Below, piece by piece: positions 10,251 to 23,600 of a stretch of DNA of 64,000 bases. The notes beneath the pieces were generated by a model. The model saw only the letters and a program-made list of their open reading frames with translations, was not told the origin of the DNA and made no database searches. Both the position numbers and the translations under genes were made by a program. This DNA comes from Diprion similis (lineage: Eukaryota; Arthropoda; Insecta; Hymenoptera; Diprionidae): the NCBI RefSeq assembly GCF_021155765.1, contig NC_060105.1, positions 12,805,001 to 12,869,000 of the forward strand, in the 5' to 3' direction. Position 1 is the stretch's first letter; each line of letters begins with the position of its first letter.

Positions 10251-13200
10251 ACAGCAAAAAAAAAAACGCTTTGTTTTTGCATTTTTCTGCTGCCGGTTTT
10301 TCCGTGGTGAGTTCAGTGCTGTGGTCCTACCCTATTTCTAAAGTATTTTCTAGAGTCCTGGGAGTCCAATAAGTCGAGGATAAGCCATTCAAAGTGATTC
10401 CGAGAGAAAAGATTTTTGCCCCAAAAATTAAGTGAGGCTAACCCCTGTGGATTTTTGGCGAAAATTTCACCAACTTTAAGGAGTGCTGCAATCGATTCTT
10501 TAGGGCACTATTCCGACGTGATTTTGCGAGAGAAATCGGTCAAGCGCAGTCCCAATACGCTCCGAGCAACGGATCGGAAGTTACAGCCAAAAAACTGCAG
10601 ATTTTCATCGTCATTTCTCTGCTGCTGGTCCAACGCTTTTCTTATTGTGTCTTTCGAGTTCTTGGGGTTCCAATTAGCCAAGAAACGGTCACACAAATTG
10701 ATTCGGAGACCAGAAATTTTCGGCTCCAAAAATCGCAAAAAAAGTAAGGCTAACCCCTTTGGATTTTTGGCGAAAATTTCGACGACTTTGAAAAGTGCTG
10801 CAATCAATTTTTAGGGGTACTATTTTGACGTAATTTTGCAAGAGAAATCGATTAAGCGCAGTCTCAATAGGCTGCGAGCAACGGATCAAAAGTTACGGCC
10901 AAAAAACTGCGGATTTTTGTCGTCATTTCTCTGCTGTTGGTCCTACGCTACTTTTAATGTGTTTTTCAAGTTCCTGGGGTTCCAATTAGCCAAGAAACGG
11001 TCACAGAAATTAAATCGGAGACCAGAAATTTTCGGCTCCGATGATCTCAAAAAAAGTAGGGCTAACCCCTTTGGATTTTTGACGAAAATTTCGACAACTT
11101 TGTAAAGTGCTGCAATTGATTCTTTAGGGCACTATTCCGACGTAATTTTGCAAGAGAAATCGACTAAGCGCAGTCCCAATACGCTCCGAGCAACGGATCA
11201 AAAGTTACAGCCAAAAAACTGCAGATTTTCATCGTCATTTCTCTGCTATAGGTCCTACGCTACTTTCAATGTGTTTTTTGAGTTCCTGGGGTTCCAATTA
11301 GCCAAGAAACGGTCACACAAATTGATTCGGAGACCAGAAATTTTCGGCTCCAAAAATCGCAAAAAAAGTAAGGCTAACCCCTTTGGATTTTTGGCGAAAA
11401 TTTCGACGACTTTGAAAAGTGCTGCAATCAATTTTTGGGGGTACTATTTTGACGTAATTTTGCAAGAGAAATCGATTAAGCGCAGTCTCAATAGGCTGCG
11501 AGCAACGGATCAAAAGTTACGGCCAAAAAACTGCGGATTTTTGTCGTCATTTCTCTGCTGTTGGTCCTACGCTACTTTGAATGTGTTTTTCAAGTTCCTG
11601 GGGTTCCAATTAGCCAAGAAACGGTCACAGAAATTAAATCGGAGACCAGAAATTTTCGGCTCCGATGATCTCAAAAAAAGTAGGGCTAACCCCTTTGGAT
11701 TTTTGACGAAAATTTCAACAACTTTGTAAAGTGCTGCAATTGATTCTTTAGGGCACTATTCCGACGTAATTTTGCAAGAGAAATCGACTAAGCGCAGTCC
11801 CAATACGCTCCGAGCAACGGATCAAAAGTTACAGCCAAAAAACTGCAGATTTTCATCGTCATTTCTTTGCTGCTGGTCCAACGCCTTTCTTAATGTGTTT
11901 TTCGAGTTCCTGGGGTTCCAATTAGCCAAGAAACGGTCACACAAATTGATTCGGAGACCAGAAATTTTCGGCTCCAAAAATCGCAAAAAAAGTAAGGCTA
12001 ACCCCTTTGGATTTTGGGTGAAAAATTCGACGACTTTGAAAAGTGCTGCAATAAATTTTTTAGGGTACTATTTTGACGTAATTTTGCAAGAGAAATCGAT
12101 TGAGCGCAGTCCCAATAGGCTGCGAGCAACGGATCAAACGTAACGGCCAAAAAACTGCAGATTTTCATCGTCATTTCTCTGCTGTTGGTCCAACGCTACT
12201 TTTGATGTGTTTTTCAAGTTCCTGGGGTTCCAATTGGCCCAGAAACGGTCACAGAAATTAATTCGGTGACCAGAAATTTTCGGCTCTGGATATCGCAAAA
12301 AAAGTAAGGCTAACCCCTTTGGATTTTTGGCGACAATTTCACCAACTTTGAGGAGTGCTGCAATCGATTCTTTAGGGCACTATTCCGACGTGATTTTGCG
12401 AGAGAAATCGATCAAGCGCAGTCCCAATACGCTCCGAGCAACGGATCGGAAGTTACAGCCAAAAAACTGCAGATTTTCATCGTCATTTCTCTGCTATAGG
12501 TCCTACGCTACTTTCAATGTGTTTTTTGAGTTCCTGGGGTTCCAATTAGCCAAGAAACGGTCACACAAATTGATTCGGAGACCAGAAATTTTCGGCTCCA
12601 AAAATCGCAAAAAAAGTAAGGCTAACCCATTTGGATTTTTGGCGAAAATTTCGACGACTTTGGAAAGTGCTGCAATCAATTTTTGTGGGTACTATTATGA
12701 CGTAATTTTGCAAGAGAAATCGATTGAGCGCAGTCCCAATAGGCTGCGAGCAACGGATCAAAAGTTACGGCCAAAAAACTGCGGATTTTTGTCATCATTT
12801 CTCTGCTGCGGGTCCAACGCTTTTCTTATTGTGTTTTTTGAGTTTCTGGGGTTTCAAGTAGCCAAGAAATGGTCACACAAATGAATTCGGTAACCAGAAA
12901 TTTTCAGCTCGAAACATCGCAAAAAAAGTAAGGCTAACCCCTTCGGATTTTTGGCGAAAATTTCGACGACTTTGAAAAGTGCTGCAATTAATTTTTTAGG
13001 GTACTATTTTTACGTAATTTTGCAAGAGAAATCGATTGAGCGTAGTCCCAATAGGCTGCGAGCAACGGATCAAAAGTTACGGCCAAAAAACTGCGAATTT
13101 TTGTCGTCATTTCTCTGCTATAGGTCCTACGCTACTTTCAATGTGTTTTTTGAGTTTCTGGGGTTCCAATTAGCCAAGAGACGGTCACACAAATTGATTC

Positions 13201-14640
13201 GGAGACCAGAAATTTTCGGCTCCAAAAATTGCAAAAAAGTAAGGCTAACCCCTTCGGATTTTTGGCGAAAATTTCGACAACTTTGAAAAGTGCTGCAATC
13301 AATTTTTTAGGGTACTATTTTGACGTAATTTTGCAAGAGAAATCGATTGAGCGCAGTCCCAATAGGCTGCGAGCAACGGATCAAAAGTTACGGCCAAAAA
13401 ACTGCGGATTTTTGTCATCATTTCTCTGCTGCGGGTCCAACGCTTTTCTTATTGTGTTTTTTGAGTTTCTGGGGTTTCAAGTAGCCAAGAAATGGTCACA
13501 CAAATGAATTCGGTAACCAGAAATTTTCAGCTCGAAACATCGCAAAAAAAGTAAGGCTAACCCCTTCGGATTTTTGGCGAAAATTTCGACGACTTTGAAA
13601 AGTGCTGCAATTAATTTTTTAGGGTACTATTTTTACGTAATTTTGCAAGAGAAATCGATTGAGCGTAGTCCCAATAGGCTGCGAGTAACGGATCAAAAGT
13701 TACGGCCAAAAAACTGCGAATTTTTGTCGTCATTTCTCTGCTATAGGTCCTACGCTACTTTCAATGTGTTTTTTGAGTTTCTGGGGTTCCAATTAGCCAA
13801 GAGACGGTCACACAAATTGATTCGGAGACCAGAAATTTTCGGCTCCAAAAATTGCAAAAAAGTAAGGCTAACCCCTTCGGATTTTTGGCGAAAATTTCGA
13901 CAACTTTGAAAAGTGCTGCAATCAATTTTTTAGGGTACTATTTTGACGTAATTTTGCAAGAGAAATCGATTGAGCGCAGTCCCAATAGGCTGCGAGCAAC
14001 GGATCAAAAGTTACGGCCAAAAAACTGCGGATTTTTGTCATCATTTCTCTGCTGCGGGTCCAACGCTTTTCTTATTGTGTTTTTTGAGTTTCTGGGGTTT
14101 CAATTAGCCAAGAAATGGTCACACAAATGAATTCGGAGACCAGACATTTTCAGCTCCAAACATCGCAAAAAAAGTAAGGCTAACCCCTTCGGATTTTTGG
14201 CGAAAATTTCGACTACTTTGAAAAGTGCTGCAATCAATTTTTAAGGGTACTATTTTGACGTAATTTTGCAAGAGAAATCGATTGAGCGTAGTCCCAATAG
14301 GCTGCGAGCAACGGATCAAAAGTTACGGCCAAAAAACTGCGAATTTTTGTCGTCATTTCTCTGCTATAGGTCCTACGCTACTTTCGATGTGTTTTTTGAG
14401 TTTCTGGGGTTTCAATTAGCCAAGAAATGGTCACACGAATGAATTCGGAGACCAGAAATTTTCAGCTCCAAACATCGCAGAAAAAGTAAGGCTAACCCCT
14501 TCGGATTTTTGGCGAAAATTTCGACGACTTTGAAAAAAGCTGCAATCAATTTTTGAGGGTACTATTTTGACGTAATTTTGCAAGAGAAATCGATTAAGCG
14601 TAGTCCCAATAGGCTGCGAGCAACGGATCAAAAGTTACGG
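10250..14640 (+). repeat. Left flank of satellite: divergent ~312-bp monomers
   Basis: The GGTCC anchor recurs at 10323, 10627, 10939, 11251, 11563, 11875, 12187, 12499, 12811, 13123, 13434, 13746, 14057 and 14369, then at 14681 in the core. Spacings are 304 once, then 311-312. The outermost unit (10250-10420) is heavily decayed. Monomers fall into subtypes (CTATAGGTCC, GCGGGTCC, TGTTGGTCC, GCTGGTCC) and form higher-order copies. The 623-bp dimer 12811-13433 is repeated almost exactly as 13434-14056, and about 10627-11250 resembles 11251-11874 at a 624-bp offset. All units have the same orientation. Because 312 is divisible by 3, one plus-strand frame stays phased across monomers and gives fragments of up to 193 codons. 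They look like satellite translation and show no known domain. Confidence 0.92.
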
Positions 14641-17600
14641 CCGAAAAACTGCAGATTTTCATCGTCATTTCTCCGCTGCTGGTCCTAGGCTATTTTTCAT
14701 GTGTTTTCTGAGTTCCTGGGCGTCGTATTAGTCTAAAAAGCGTCATACGGATCGATTCCCAGACAAAAGATTTTTCGTCCAAAAAAAATCCAAGGCTAAC
14801 CCCTTTGCATTTTTGGCGAAAATTTCGACGACTTTGACAAGTGCTGCAATTAATTCTTTAGGGTACTATTCCGACGTGATTTTGCGAGAGGAATCGATTA
14901 ATCGCAGTCCCGATACGCTGCGAGCAACACCTGCAAAGTTACAGCCGAAAAACTGCAGATTTTCATCGTCATTTCTCCGCTGCTGGTCCTAGGCTATTTT
15001 TCATGTGTTTTCTGAGTTCCTGGGCGTCGAATTAGTCTAAAAAGCGTCATACGGATCGATTCCCAGACAAAAGATTTTTCGGCCAAAAAAAATCCAAGGC
15101 TAACCCCTTTGCATTTTTGGCGAAAATTTCGACGACTTTGAAAAGTGCTGCAATTAATTCTTTGGGGTACTATTCCGACGTGATTTTGCGAGAGGAATCG
15201 ATTAATCGCAGTCCCGATACGCTGCGAGCAACACCTGCAAAGTTACAGCCGAAAAACTGCAGATTTTCATCGTCATTTCTCCGCTGCTGGTCCTAGGCTA
15301 TTTTTCATGTGTTTTCTGAGTTCCTGGGCGTCGAATTAGTCTAAAAAGCGTCATACGGATCGATTGCCAGACAAAAGATTTTTCGGCCAAAAAACATCCA
15401 AGGCTAACCCCTTTGCATTTTTGGCGAAAATTTCGACGACTTTGAAAAGTGCTGCAATTAATTCTTTGGGGTACTATTCCGACGTGATTTTGCGAGAGGA
15501 ATCGATTAATCGCAGTCCCGATACGCTGCGAGCAACACCTGCAAAGTTACAGCCGGAAAACTGCAGATTTTCATCGTCATTTCTCCGCTGCTGGTCCTAG
15601 GCTATTTTTCATGTGTTTTCTGAGTTCCTGGGCGTCGAATTAGTCTAAAAAGCGTCATACGGATCGATTCCCAGACAAAAGATTTTTCGGCCAAAAAAAA
15701 TCCAAGGCTAACCCCTTTGCATTTTTGGCGAAAATTTCGACGACTTTGAAAAGTGCTGCAATTAATTCTTTGGGGTACTATTACGACGTGATTTTGCGAG
15801 AGGAATCGATTAATCGCAGTCCCGATACGCTGCGAGCAACACCTGCAAAGTTACAGCCGAAAAACTGCAGATTTTTATCGTCATTTCTCCGCTGCTGGTC
15901 CTAGGCTATTTTTCATGTGTTTTCTGAGTTCCTGGGCGTCGAATTAGTCTAAAAAGCGTCATACGGATCGATTCCCAGACAAAAGATTTTTCGGCCAAAA
16001 AAAATCCAAGGCTAACCCCTTTGCATTTTTGGCGAAAATTTCGACGACTTTGAAAAGTGCTGCAATTAATTCTTTGGGGTACTATTCCGACGTGATTTTG
16101 CGAGAGGAATCGATTAATCGCAGTCCCGATACGCTGCGAGCAACACCTGCAAAGTTACAGCCGAAAAACTGCAGATTTTCATCGTCATTTCTCCGCTGCT
16201 GGTCCTAGGCTATTTTTCATGTGTTTTCTGAGTTCCTGGGCGTCGAATTAGTCTGAAAAGCGTCATACGAATCGATTCCCAGACAAAAGATTTTTCGGCC
16301 AAAAAAAATCCAAGGCTAACCCCTTTGCATTTTTGGCGAAAATTTCGACGACTTTGAAAAGTGCTGCAATTAATTCTTTGGGGTACTATTCCGACGTGAT
16401 TTTGCGAGAGGAATCGATTAATCGCAGTCCCGATACGCTGCGAGCAACACCTGCAAAGTTACAGCCGAAAAACTGCAGATTTTCATCGTCATTTCTCCGC
16501 TGCTGGTCCTAGGCTATTTTTCATGTGTTTTCTGAGTTCCTGGGCGTCGAATTAGTCTATAAAGCGTCATACGGATCGATTCCCAGACAAAAGATTTTTC
16601 GGCCAAAAAAAATCCAAGGCTAACCCCTTTGCATTTTTGGCGAAAATTTCGACGACTTTGAAAAGTGCTGCAATTAATTCTTTGGGGTACTATTCCGACG
16701 TGATTTTGCGGGAGGAATCGATTAATCGCAGTCCCGATACGCTGCGAGCAACACCTGCAAAGTTACAGCCGAAAAACTGCAGATTTTCATCGTCATTTCT
16801 CCGCTGCTGGTCCTAGGCTATTTTTCATGTGTTTTCTGAGTTCCTGGGCGTCGAATTAGTCTAAAAAGCGTCATACGGATCGATTCCCAGACAAAAGATT
16901 TTTCGGCCAAAAAAAATCCAAGGCTAACCCCTTTGCAGTTTTGGCGAAAATTTCGACGACTTTGAAAAGTGCTGCAATTAATTCTTTGGGGTACTATTCC
17001 GACGTGATTTTGCGAGAGGAATCGATTAATCGCAGTCTTGATACGCTGCGAGCAACACCTGCAAAGTTACAGCCGAAAAACTGCAGATTTACATCGTCAT
17101 TTCTCCGCTGCTGGTCCTAGGCTATTTTTCATGTGTTTTCTGAGTTCCTGGGCGTCGAATTAGTCTAAAAAGCGTCATACGGATCGATTCCCAGACAAAA
17201 GATTTTTCGGCCAAAAAAAATCCAAGGCTAACCCCTTTGCATTTTTGGCGAAAATTTCGACGACTTTGAAAAGTGCTGCAATTAATTCTTTGGGGTACTA
17301 TTCCGACGTGATTTTGCGAGAGGAATCGATTAATCGCAGTCCCGATACGCTGCGAGCAACACCTGCAAAGTTACAGCCGAAAAACTGCAGATTTTCATCG
17401 TCATTTCTCCGCTGCTGGTCCTAGGCTATTTTTCATGTGTTTTCTGAGTTCCTGGGCGTCGAATTAGTCTAAGAGGCGTCATACGGATTGATTCCCAGAC
17501 AAAAGATTTTTCGGCCAAAAAAAATCCAAGGCTAACCCCTTTGCATTTTTGGCGAAAATTTCGACGACTTTGAAAAGTGCTGCAATTAATTCTTTGGGGT

Positions 17601-20600
17601 ACTATTCCGACGTGATTTTGCGAGAGGAATCGATTAATCGCAGTCCCGATACGCTGCGAGCAACACCTGCAAAGTTACAGCCGAAAAACTGCAGATTTTC
17701 ATCGTCATTTCTCCGCTGCTGGTCCTAGGCTATTTTTCATGTGTTTTCTGAGTTCCTGGGCGTCGAATTAGTCTAAGAGGCGTCATACGGATTGATTCCC
17801 AGACAAAAGATTTTTCGGCCAAAAAAAATCCAAGGCTAACCCCTTTGCATTTTTGGCGAAAATTTCGACGACTTTGAAAAGTGCTGCAATTAATTCTTTG
17901 GGGTACTATTTCGACGTGATTTTGCGAGAGGAATCGATTGATCGCAGTCCCGATACGCTGCGAGCAACACCTGCAAAGTTACAGCCGAAGAACTGCAGAT
18001 TTTCATCGTCATTTCTCCGCTGCTGGTCCTAGGCTATTTTTCATGTGTTTTCTGAGTTCCTGGGCGTCGAATTAGTCTAAAAAGCGTCATACGGATCGAT
18101 TCCCAGACAAAAGATTTTTCGGCCAAAAAAAATCCAAGGCTAACCCCTTTGCATTTTTGGCGAAAATTTCGACGACTTTGAAAAGTGCTGCAATTAATTC
18201 TCTGGGGTACTATTCCGACGTGATTTTGCGAGAGGAATCGATTAATCGCAGTCCCGATACGCTGCGAGCAACACCTGCAAAGTTACAGCCGAAAAACTGC
18301 AGATTTTCATCGTCATTTCTCCGCTGCTGGTCCTAGGCTATTTTTCATGTGTTTTCTGAGTTCCTGGGCGTCGAATTAGTCTGAAAAGCGTCATACGAAT
18401 CGATTCCCAGACAAAAGAATTTTCGGCCAAAAAAAATCCAAGGCTAACCCCTTTGCATTTTTGGCGAAAATTTCGACGACTTTGAAAAGTGCTGCAATTA
18501 ATTCTTTGGGGTACTATTCCGACGTGATTTTGCGAGAGGAATCGATTAATCGCAGTCCCGATACGCTGCGAGCAACACCTGCAAAGTTACAGCCGAAAAA
18601 CTGCAGATTTTCATCGTCATTTCTCCGCTGCTGGTCCTAGGCTATTTTTCATGTGTTTTCTGAGTTCCTGGGCGTCGAATTAGTCTAAAAAGCGTCATAC
18701 GGATCGATTCCCAGACAAAAGATTTTTCGGCCAAAAAAAATCCAAGGCTAACCCCTTTGCATTTTTGGCGAAAATTTCGACGACTTTGAAAAGTGCTGCA
18801 ATTAATTCTTTGGGGTACTATTCCGACGTGATTTTGCGAGAGGAATCGATTAATCGCAGTCCCGATACGCTGCGAGCAACACCTGCAAAGTTACAGCCGA
18901 AAAACTGCAGATTTTCATCGTCATTTCTCCGCTGCTAGTCCTAGGCTATTTTTCATGTGTTTTCTGAGTTCCTGGGCGTCGAATTAGTCTAAAAAGCGTC
19001 ATACGGATCGATTCCCAGACAAAGGATTTTTCGGCCAAAAAAAATCCAAGGCTAACCCCTTTGCATTTTTGGCGAAAATTTCGACGACTTTGAAAAGTGC
19101 TGCAATTAATTTTTTGGGGTACTATTCCGACGTGATTTTGCGAGAGGAATCGATTAATCGCAGTCCCGATACGCTGCGAGCAACACCTGCAAAGTTACAG
19201 CCGAAAAACTGCAGATTTTCATCGTCATTTCTCCGCTGCTGGTCCTAGGCTATTTTTCATGTGTTTTCTGAGTTCCTGGGCGTCGAATTAGTCTAAAAAG
19301 CGTCATACGGATCGATTCCCAGACAAAAGATTTTTCGGCCAAAAAAAATCCAAGGCTAACCCCTTTGCATTTTTGGCGAAAATTTCGACGACTTTGAAAA
19401 GTGCTGCAATTAATTCTTTGGGGTACTATTCCGACGTGATTTTGCGAGAGGAATCGATTAATCGCAGTCCCGATACGCTGCGAGCAACACCTGCAAAGTT
19501 ACAGCCGAAAAACTGCAGATTTTCATCGTCATTTCTCCGCTGCTGGTCCTAGGCTATTTTTCATGTGTTTTCTGAGTTCCTGGGCGTCGAATTAGTCTAA
19601 AAAGCGTCATACGGATCGATTCCCAGACAAAAGATTTTTCGGCCAAAAAAAATCCAAGGCTAACCCCTTTGCATTTTTGGCGAAAATTTCGACGACTTTG
19701 AAAAGTGCTGCAATTAATTCTTTGGGGTACTATTCCGACGTGATTTTGCGAGAGGAATCGATTAATCGCAGTCCCGATACGCTGCGAGCAACACCTGCAA
19801 AGTTACAGCCGAAAAACTGCAGATTTTCATCGTCATTTCTCCGCTGCTGGTCCTAGGCTATTTTTCATGTGTTTTCTGAGTTCCTGGGCGTCGAATTAGT
19901 CTAAAAAGCGTCATACGGATCGATTCCCAGACAAAAGATTTTTCGGCCAAAAAAAATCCAAGGCTAACCCCTTTGCATTTTTGGCGAAAATTTCGACGAC
20001 TTTGAAAAGTGCTGCAATTAATTCTTTGGGGTACTATTCCGACGTGATTTTGCGGGAGGAATCGATTAATCGCAGTCCCGATACGCTGCGAGCAACACCT
20101 GCAAAGTTACAGCCGAAAAACTGCAGATTTTCATCGTCATTTCTCCGCTGCTGGTCCTAGGCTATTTTTCATGTGTTTTCTGAGTTCCTGGGCGTCGAAT
20201 TAGTCTAAAAAGCGTCATACGGATCGATTCCCAGACAAAAGATTTTTCGGCCAAAAAAAATCCAAGGCTAACCCCTTTGCATTTTTGGCGAAAATTTCGA
20301 CGACTTTGAAAAGTGCTGCAATTAATTCTTTGGGGTACTATTCCGACGTGATTTTGCGAGAGTAATCGATTAATCGCAGTCTTGATACGCTGCGAGCAAC
20401 ACCTGCAAAGTTACAGCCGAAAAACTGCAGATTTACATCGTCATTTCTCCGCTGCTGGTCCTAGGCTATTTTTCATGTGTTTTCTGAGTTCCTGGGCGTC
20501 GAATTAGTCTAAAAAGCGTCATACGGATCGATTCCCAGACAAAAGATTTTTCGGCCAAAAAAAATCCAAGGCTAACCCCTTTGCATTTTTGGCGAAAATT

Positions 20601-23600
20601 TCGACGACTTTGAAAAGTGCTGCAATTAATTCTTTGGGGTACTATTCCGACGTGATTTTGCGAGAGGAATCGATTAATCGCAGTCCCGATACGCTGCGAG
20701 CAACACCTGCAAAGTTACAGCCGAAAAACTGCAGATTTTCATCGTCATTTCTCCGCTGCTGGTCCTAGGCTATTTTTCATGTGTTTTCTGAGTTCCTGGG
20801 CGTCGAATTAGTCTAAAAAGCGTCATACGGATCGATTCCCAGACAAAAGATTTTTCGGCCAAAAAAAATCCAAGGCTAACCCCTTTGCATTTTTGGCGAA
20901 AATTTCGACGACTTTGAAAAGTGCTGCAATTAATTCTTTGGGGTACTATTCCGACGTGATTTTGCGAGAGGAATCGATTAATCGCAGTCCCGATACGCTG
21001 CGAGCAACACCTGCAAAGTTACAGCCGAAAAACTGCAGATTTTCATCGTCATTTCTCCGCTGCTGGTCCTAGGCTATTTTTCATGTGTTTTCTGAGTTCC
21101 TGGGCGTCGAATTAGTCTGAAAAGCGTCATACGAATCGATTCCCAGACAAAAGATTTTTCGGCCAAAAAAAATCCAAGGCTAACCCCTTTGCATTTTTGG
21201 CGAAAATTTCGACGACTTTGAAAAGTGCTGCAATTAATTCTTTGGGGTACTATTCCGACGTGATTTTGCGAGAGGAATCGATTAATCGCAGTCCCGATAC
21301 GCTGCGAGCAACACCTGCAAAGTTACAGCCGAAAAACTGCAGATTTTCATCGTCATTTCTCCGCTGCTGGTCCTAGGCTATTTTTCATGTGTTTTCTGAG
21401 TTCCTGGGCGTCGAATTAGTCTAAAAAGCGTCATACGGATCGATTCCCAGACAAAAGATTTTTCGGCCAAAAAAAATCCAAGGCTAACCCCTTTGCATTT
21501 TTGGCGAAAATTTCGACGACTTTGAAAAGTGCTGCAATTAATTCTTTGGGGTACTATTCCGACGTGATTTTGCGAGAGGAATCGATTAATCGCAGTCCCG
21601 ATACGCTGCGAGCAACACCTGCAAAGTTACAGCCGAAAAACTGCAGATTTTCATCGTCATTTCTCCGCTGCTGGTCCTAGGCTATTTTTCATGTGTTTTC
21701 TGAGTTCCTGGGCGTCGAATTAGTCTGAAAAGCGTCATACGAATCGATTCCCAGACAAAAGATTTTTCGGACAAAAAAAATCCAAGGCTAACCCCTTTGC
21801 ATTTTTGGCGAAAATTTCGACGACTTTGAAAAGTGCTGCAATTAATTCTTTGGGGTACTATTCCGACGTGATTTTGCGAGAGGAATCGATTAATCGCAGT
21901 CCCGATACGCTGCGAGCAACACCTGCAAAGTTACAGCCGAAAAACTGCAGATTTTCATCGTCATTTCTCCGCTGCTGGTCCTAGGCTATTTTTCATGTGT
22001 TTTCTGAGTTCCTGGGCGTCAAATTAGTCTAAAAAGCGTCATACGGATCGATTCCCAGACAAAAGATTTTTCGGCCAAAAAAAATCCAAGGCTAACCCCT
22101 TTGCATTTTTGGCGAAAATTTCGACGACTTTGAAAAGTGCTGCAATTAATTCTTTGGGGTACTATTCCGACGTGATTTTGCGAGAGGAATCGATTAATCG
22201 CAGTCCCGATACGCTGCGAGCAACACCTGCAAAGTTACAGCCGAAAAACTGCAGATTTTCATCGTCATTTCTCCGCTGCTGGTCCTAGGCTATTTTTCAT
22301 GTGATTTCTGAGTTCCTGGGCGTCGAATTAGTCTAAAAAGCGTCATACGGATCGATTCCCAGACAAAAGATTTTTCGGCCAAAAAAAATCCAAGGCTAAC
22401 CCCTTTGCATTTTTGGCGAAAATTTCGACGACTTTGAAAAGTGCTGCAATTAATTCTTTGGGGTACTATTCCGACGTGATTTTGCGAGAGGAATCGATTA
22501 ATCGCAGTCCCGATACGCTGCGAGCAACACCTGCAAAGTTACAGCCGAAAAACTGCAGATTTTCATCGTCATTTCTCCGCTGCTGGTCCTAGGCTATTTT
22601 TCATGTGTTTTCTGAGTTCCTGGGCGTCGAATTAGTCTGAAAAGCGTCATACGAATCGATTCCCAGACAAAAGATTTTTCGGCCAAAAAAAATCCAAGGC
22701 TAACCCCTTTGCATTTTTGGCGAAAATTTCGACGACTTTGAAAAGTGCTGCAATTAATTCTTTGGGGTACTATTACGACGTGATTTTGCGAGAGGAATCG
22801 ATTAATCGCAGTCCCGATACGCTGCGAGCAACACCTGCAAAGTTACAGCCGAAAAACTGCAGATTTTCATCGTCATTTCTCCGCTGCTGGTCCTAGGCTA
22901 TTTTTCATGTGTTTTCTGAGTTCCTGGGCGTCGAATTAGTCTAAAAAGCGTCATACGGATCGATTCCCAGACAAAAGATTTTTCGGCCAAAAAAAATCCA
23001 AGGCTAACCCCTTTGCATTTTTGGCGAAAATTTCGACGACTTTGAAAAGTGCTGCAATTAATTCTTTGGGGTACTATTCCGACGTGATTTTGCGAGAGGA
23101 ATCGATTAATCGCAGTCCCGATACGCTGCGAGCAACACCTGCAAAGTTACAGCCGAAAAACTGCGGATTTTCATCGTCATTTCTCCGCTGCTGGTCCTAG
23201 GCTATTTTTCATGTGTTTTCTGAGTTCCTGGGCGTCGAATTAGTCTCAAAAGCGTCATACGGATCGATTCCCAGACAAAAGATTTTTCGGCCAAAAAAAA
23301 TCCAAGGCTAACCCCTTTGCATTTCTGGCGAAAATTTCGACGACTTTGAAAAGTGCTGCAATTAATTCTTTGGGGTACTATTCCGACGTGATTTTGCGAG
23401 AGGAATCGATTAATCGCAGTCCCGATACGCTGCGAGCAACACCTGCAAAGTTACAGCCGAAAAACTGCAGATTTTCATCGTCATTTCTCCGCTGCTGGTC
23501 CTAGGCTATTTTTCATGTGTTTTCTGAGTTCCTGGGCGTCGAATTAGTCTAAAAAGCGTCATACGGATCGATTCCCAGACAAAAGATTTTTCGGCCAAAA

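Noticed and set aside
10508..14631. Recurring minus-strand frames of about 66-99 codons in the flank monomers
   Set aside because: They are antisense shadows of the same satellite repeat, with no start context, no domain and periodic occurrence.
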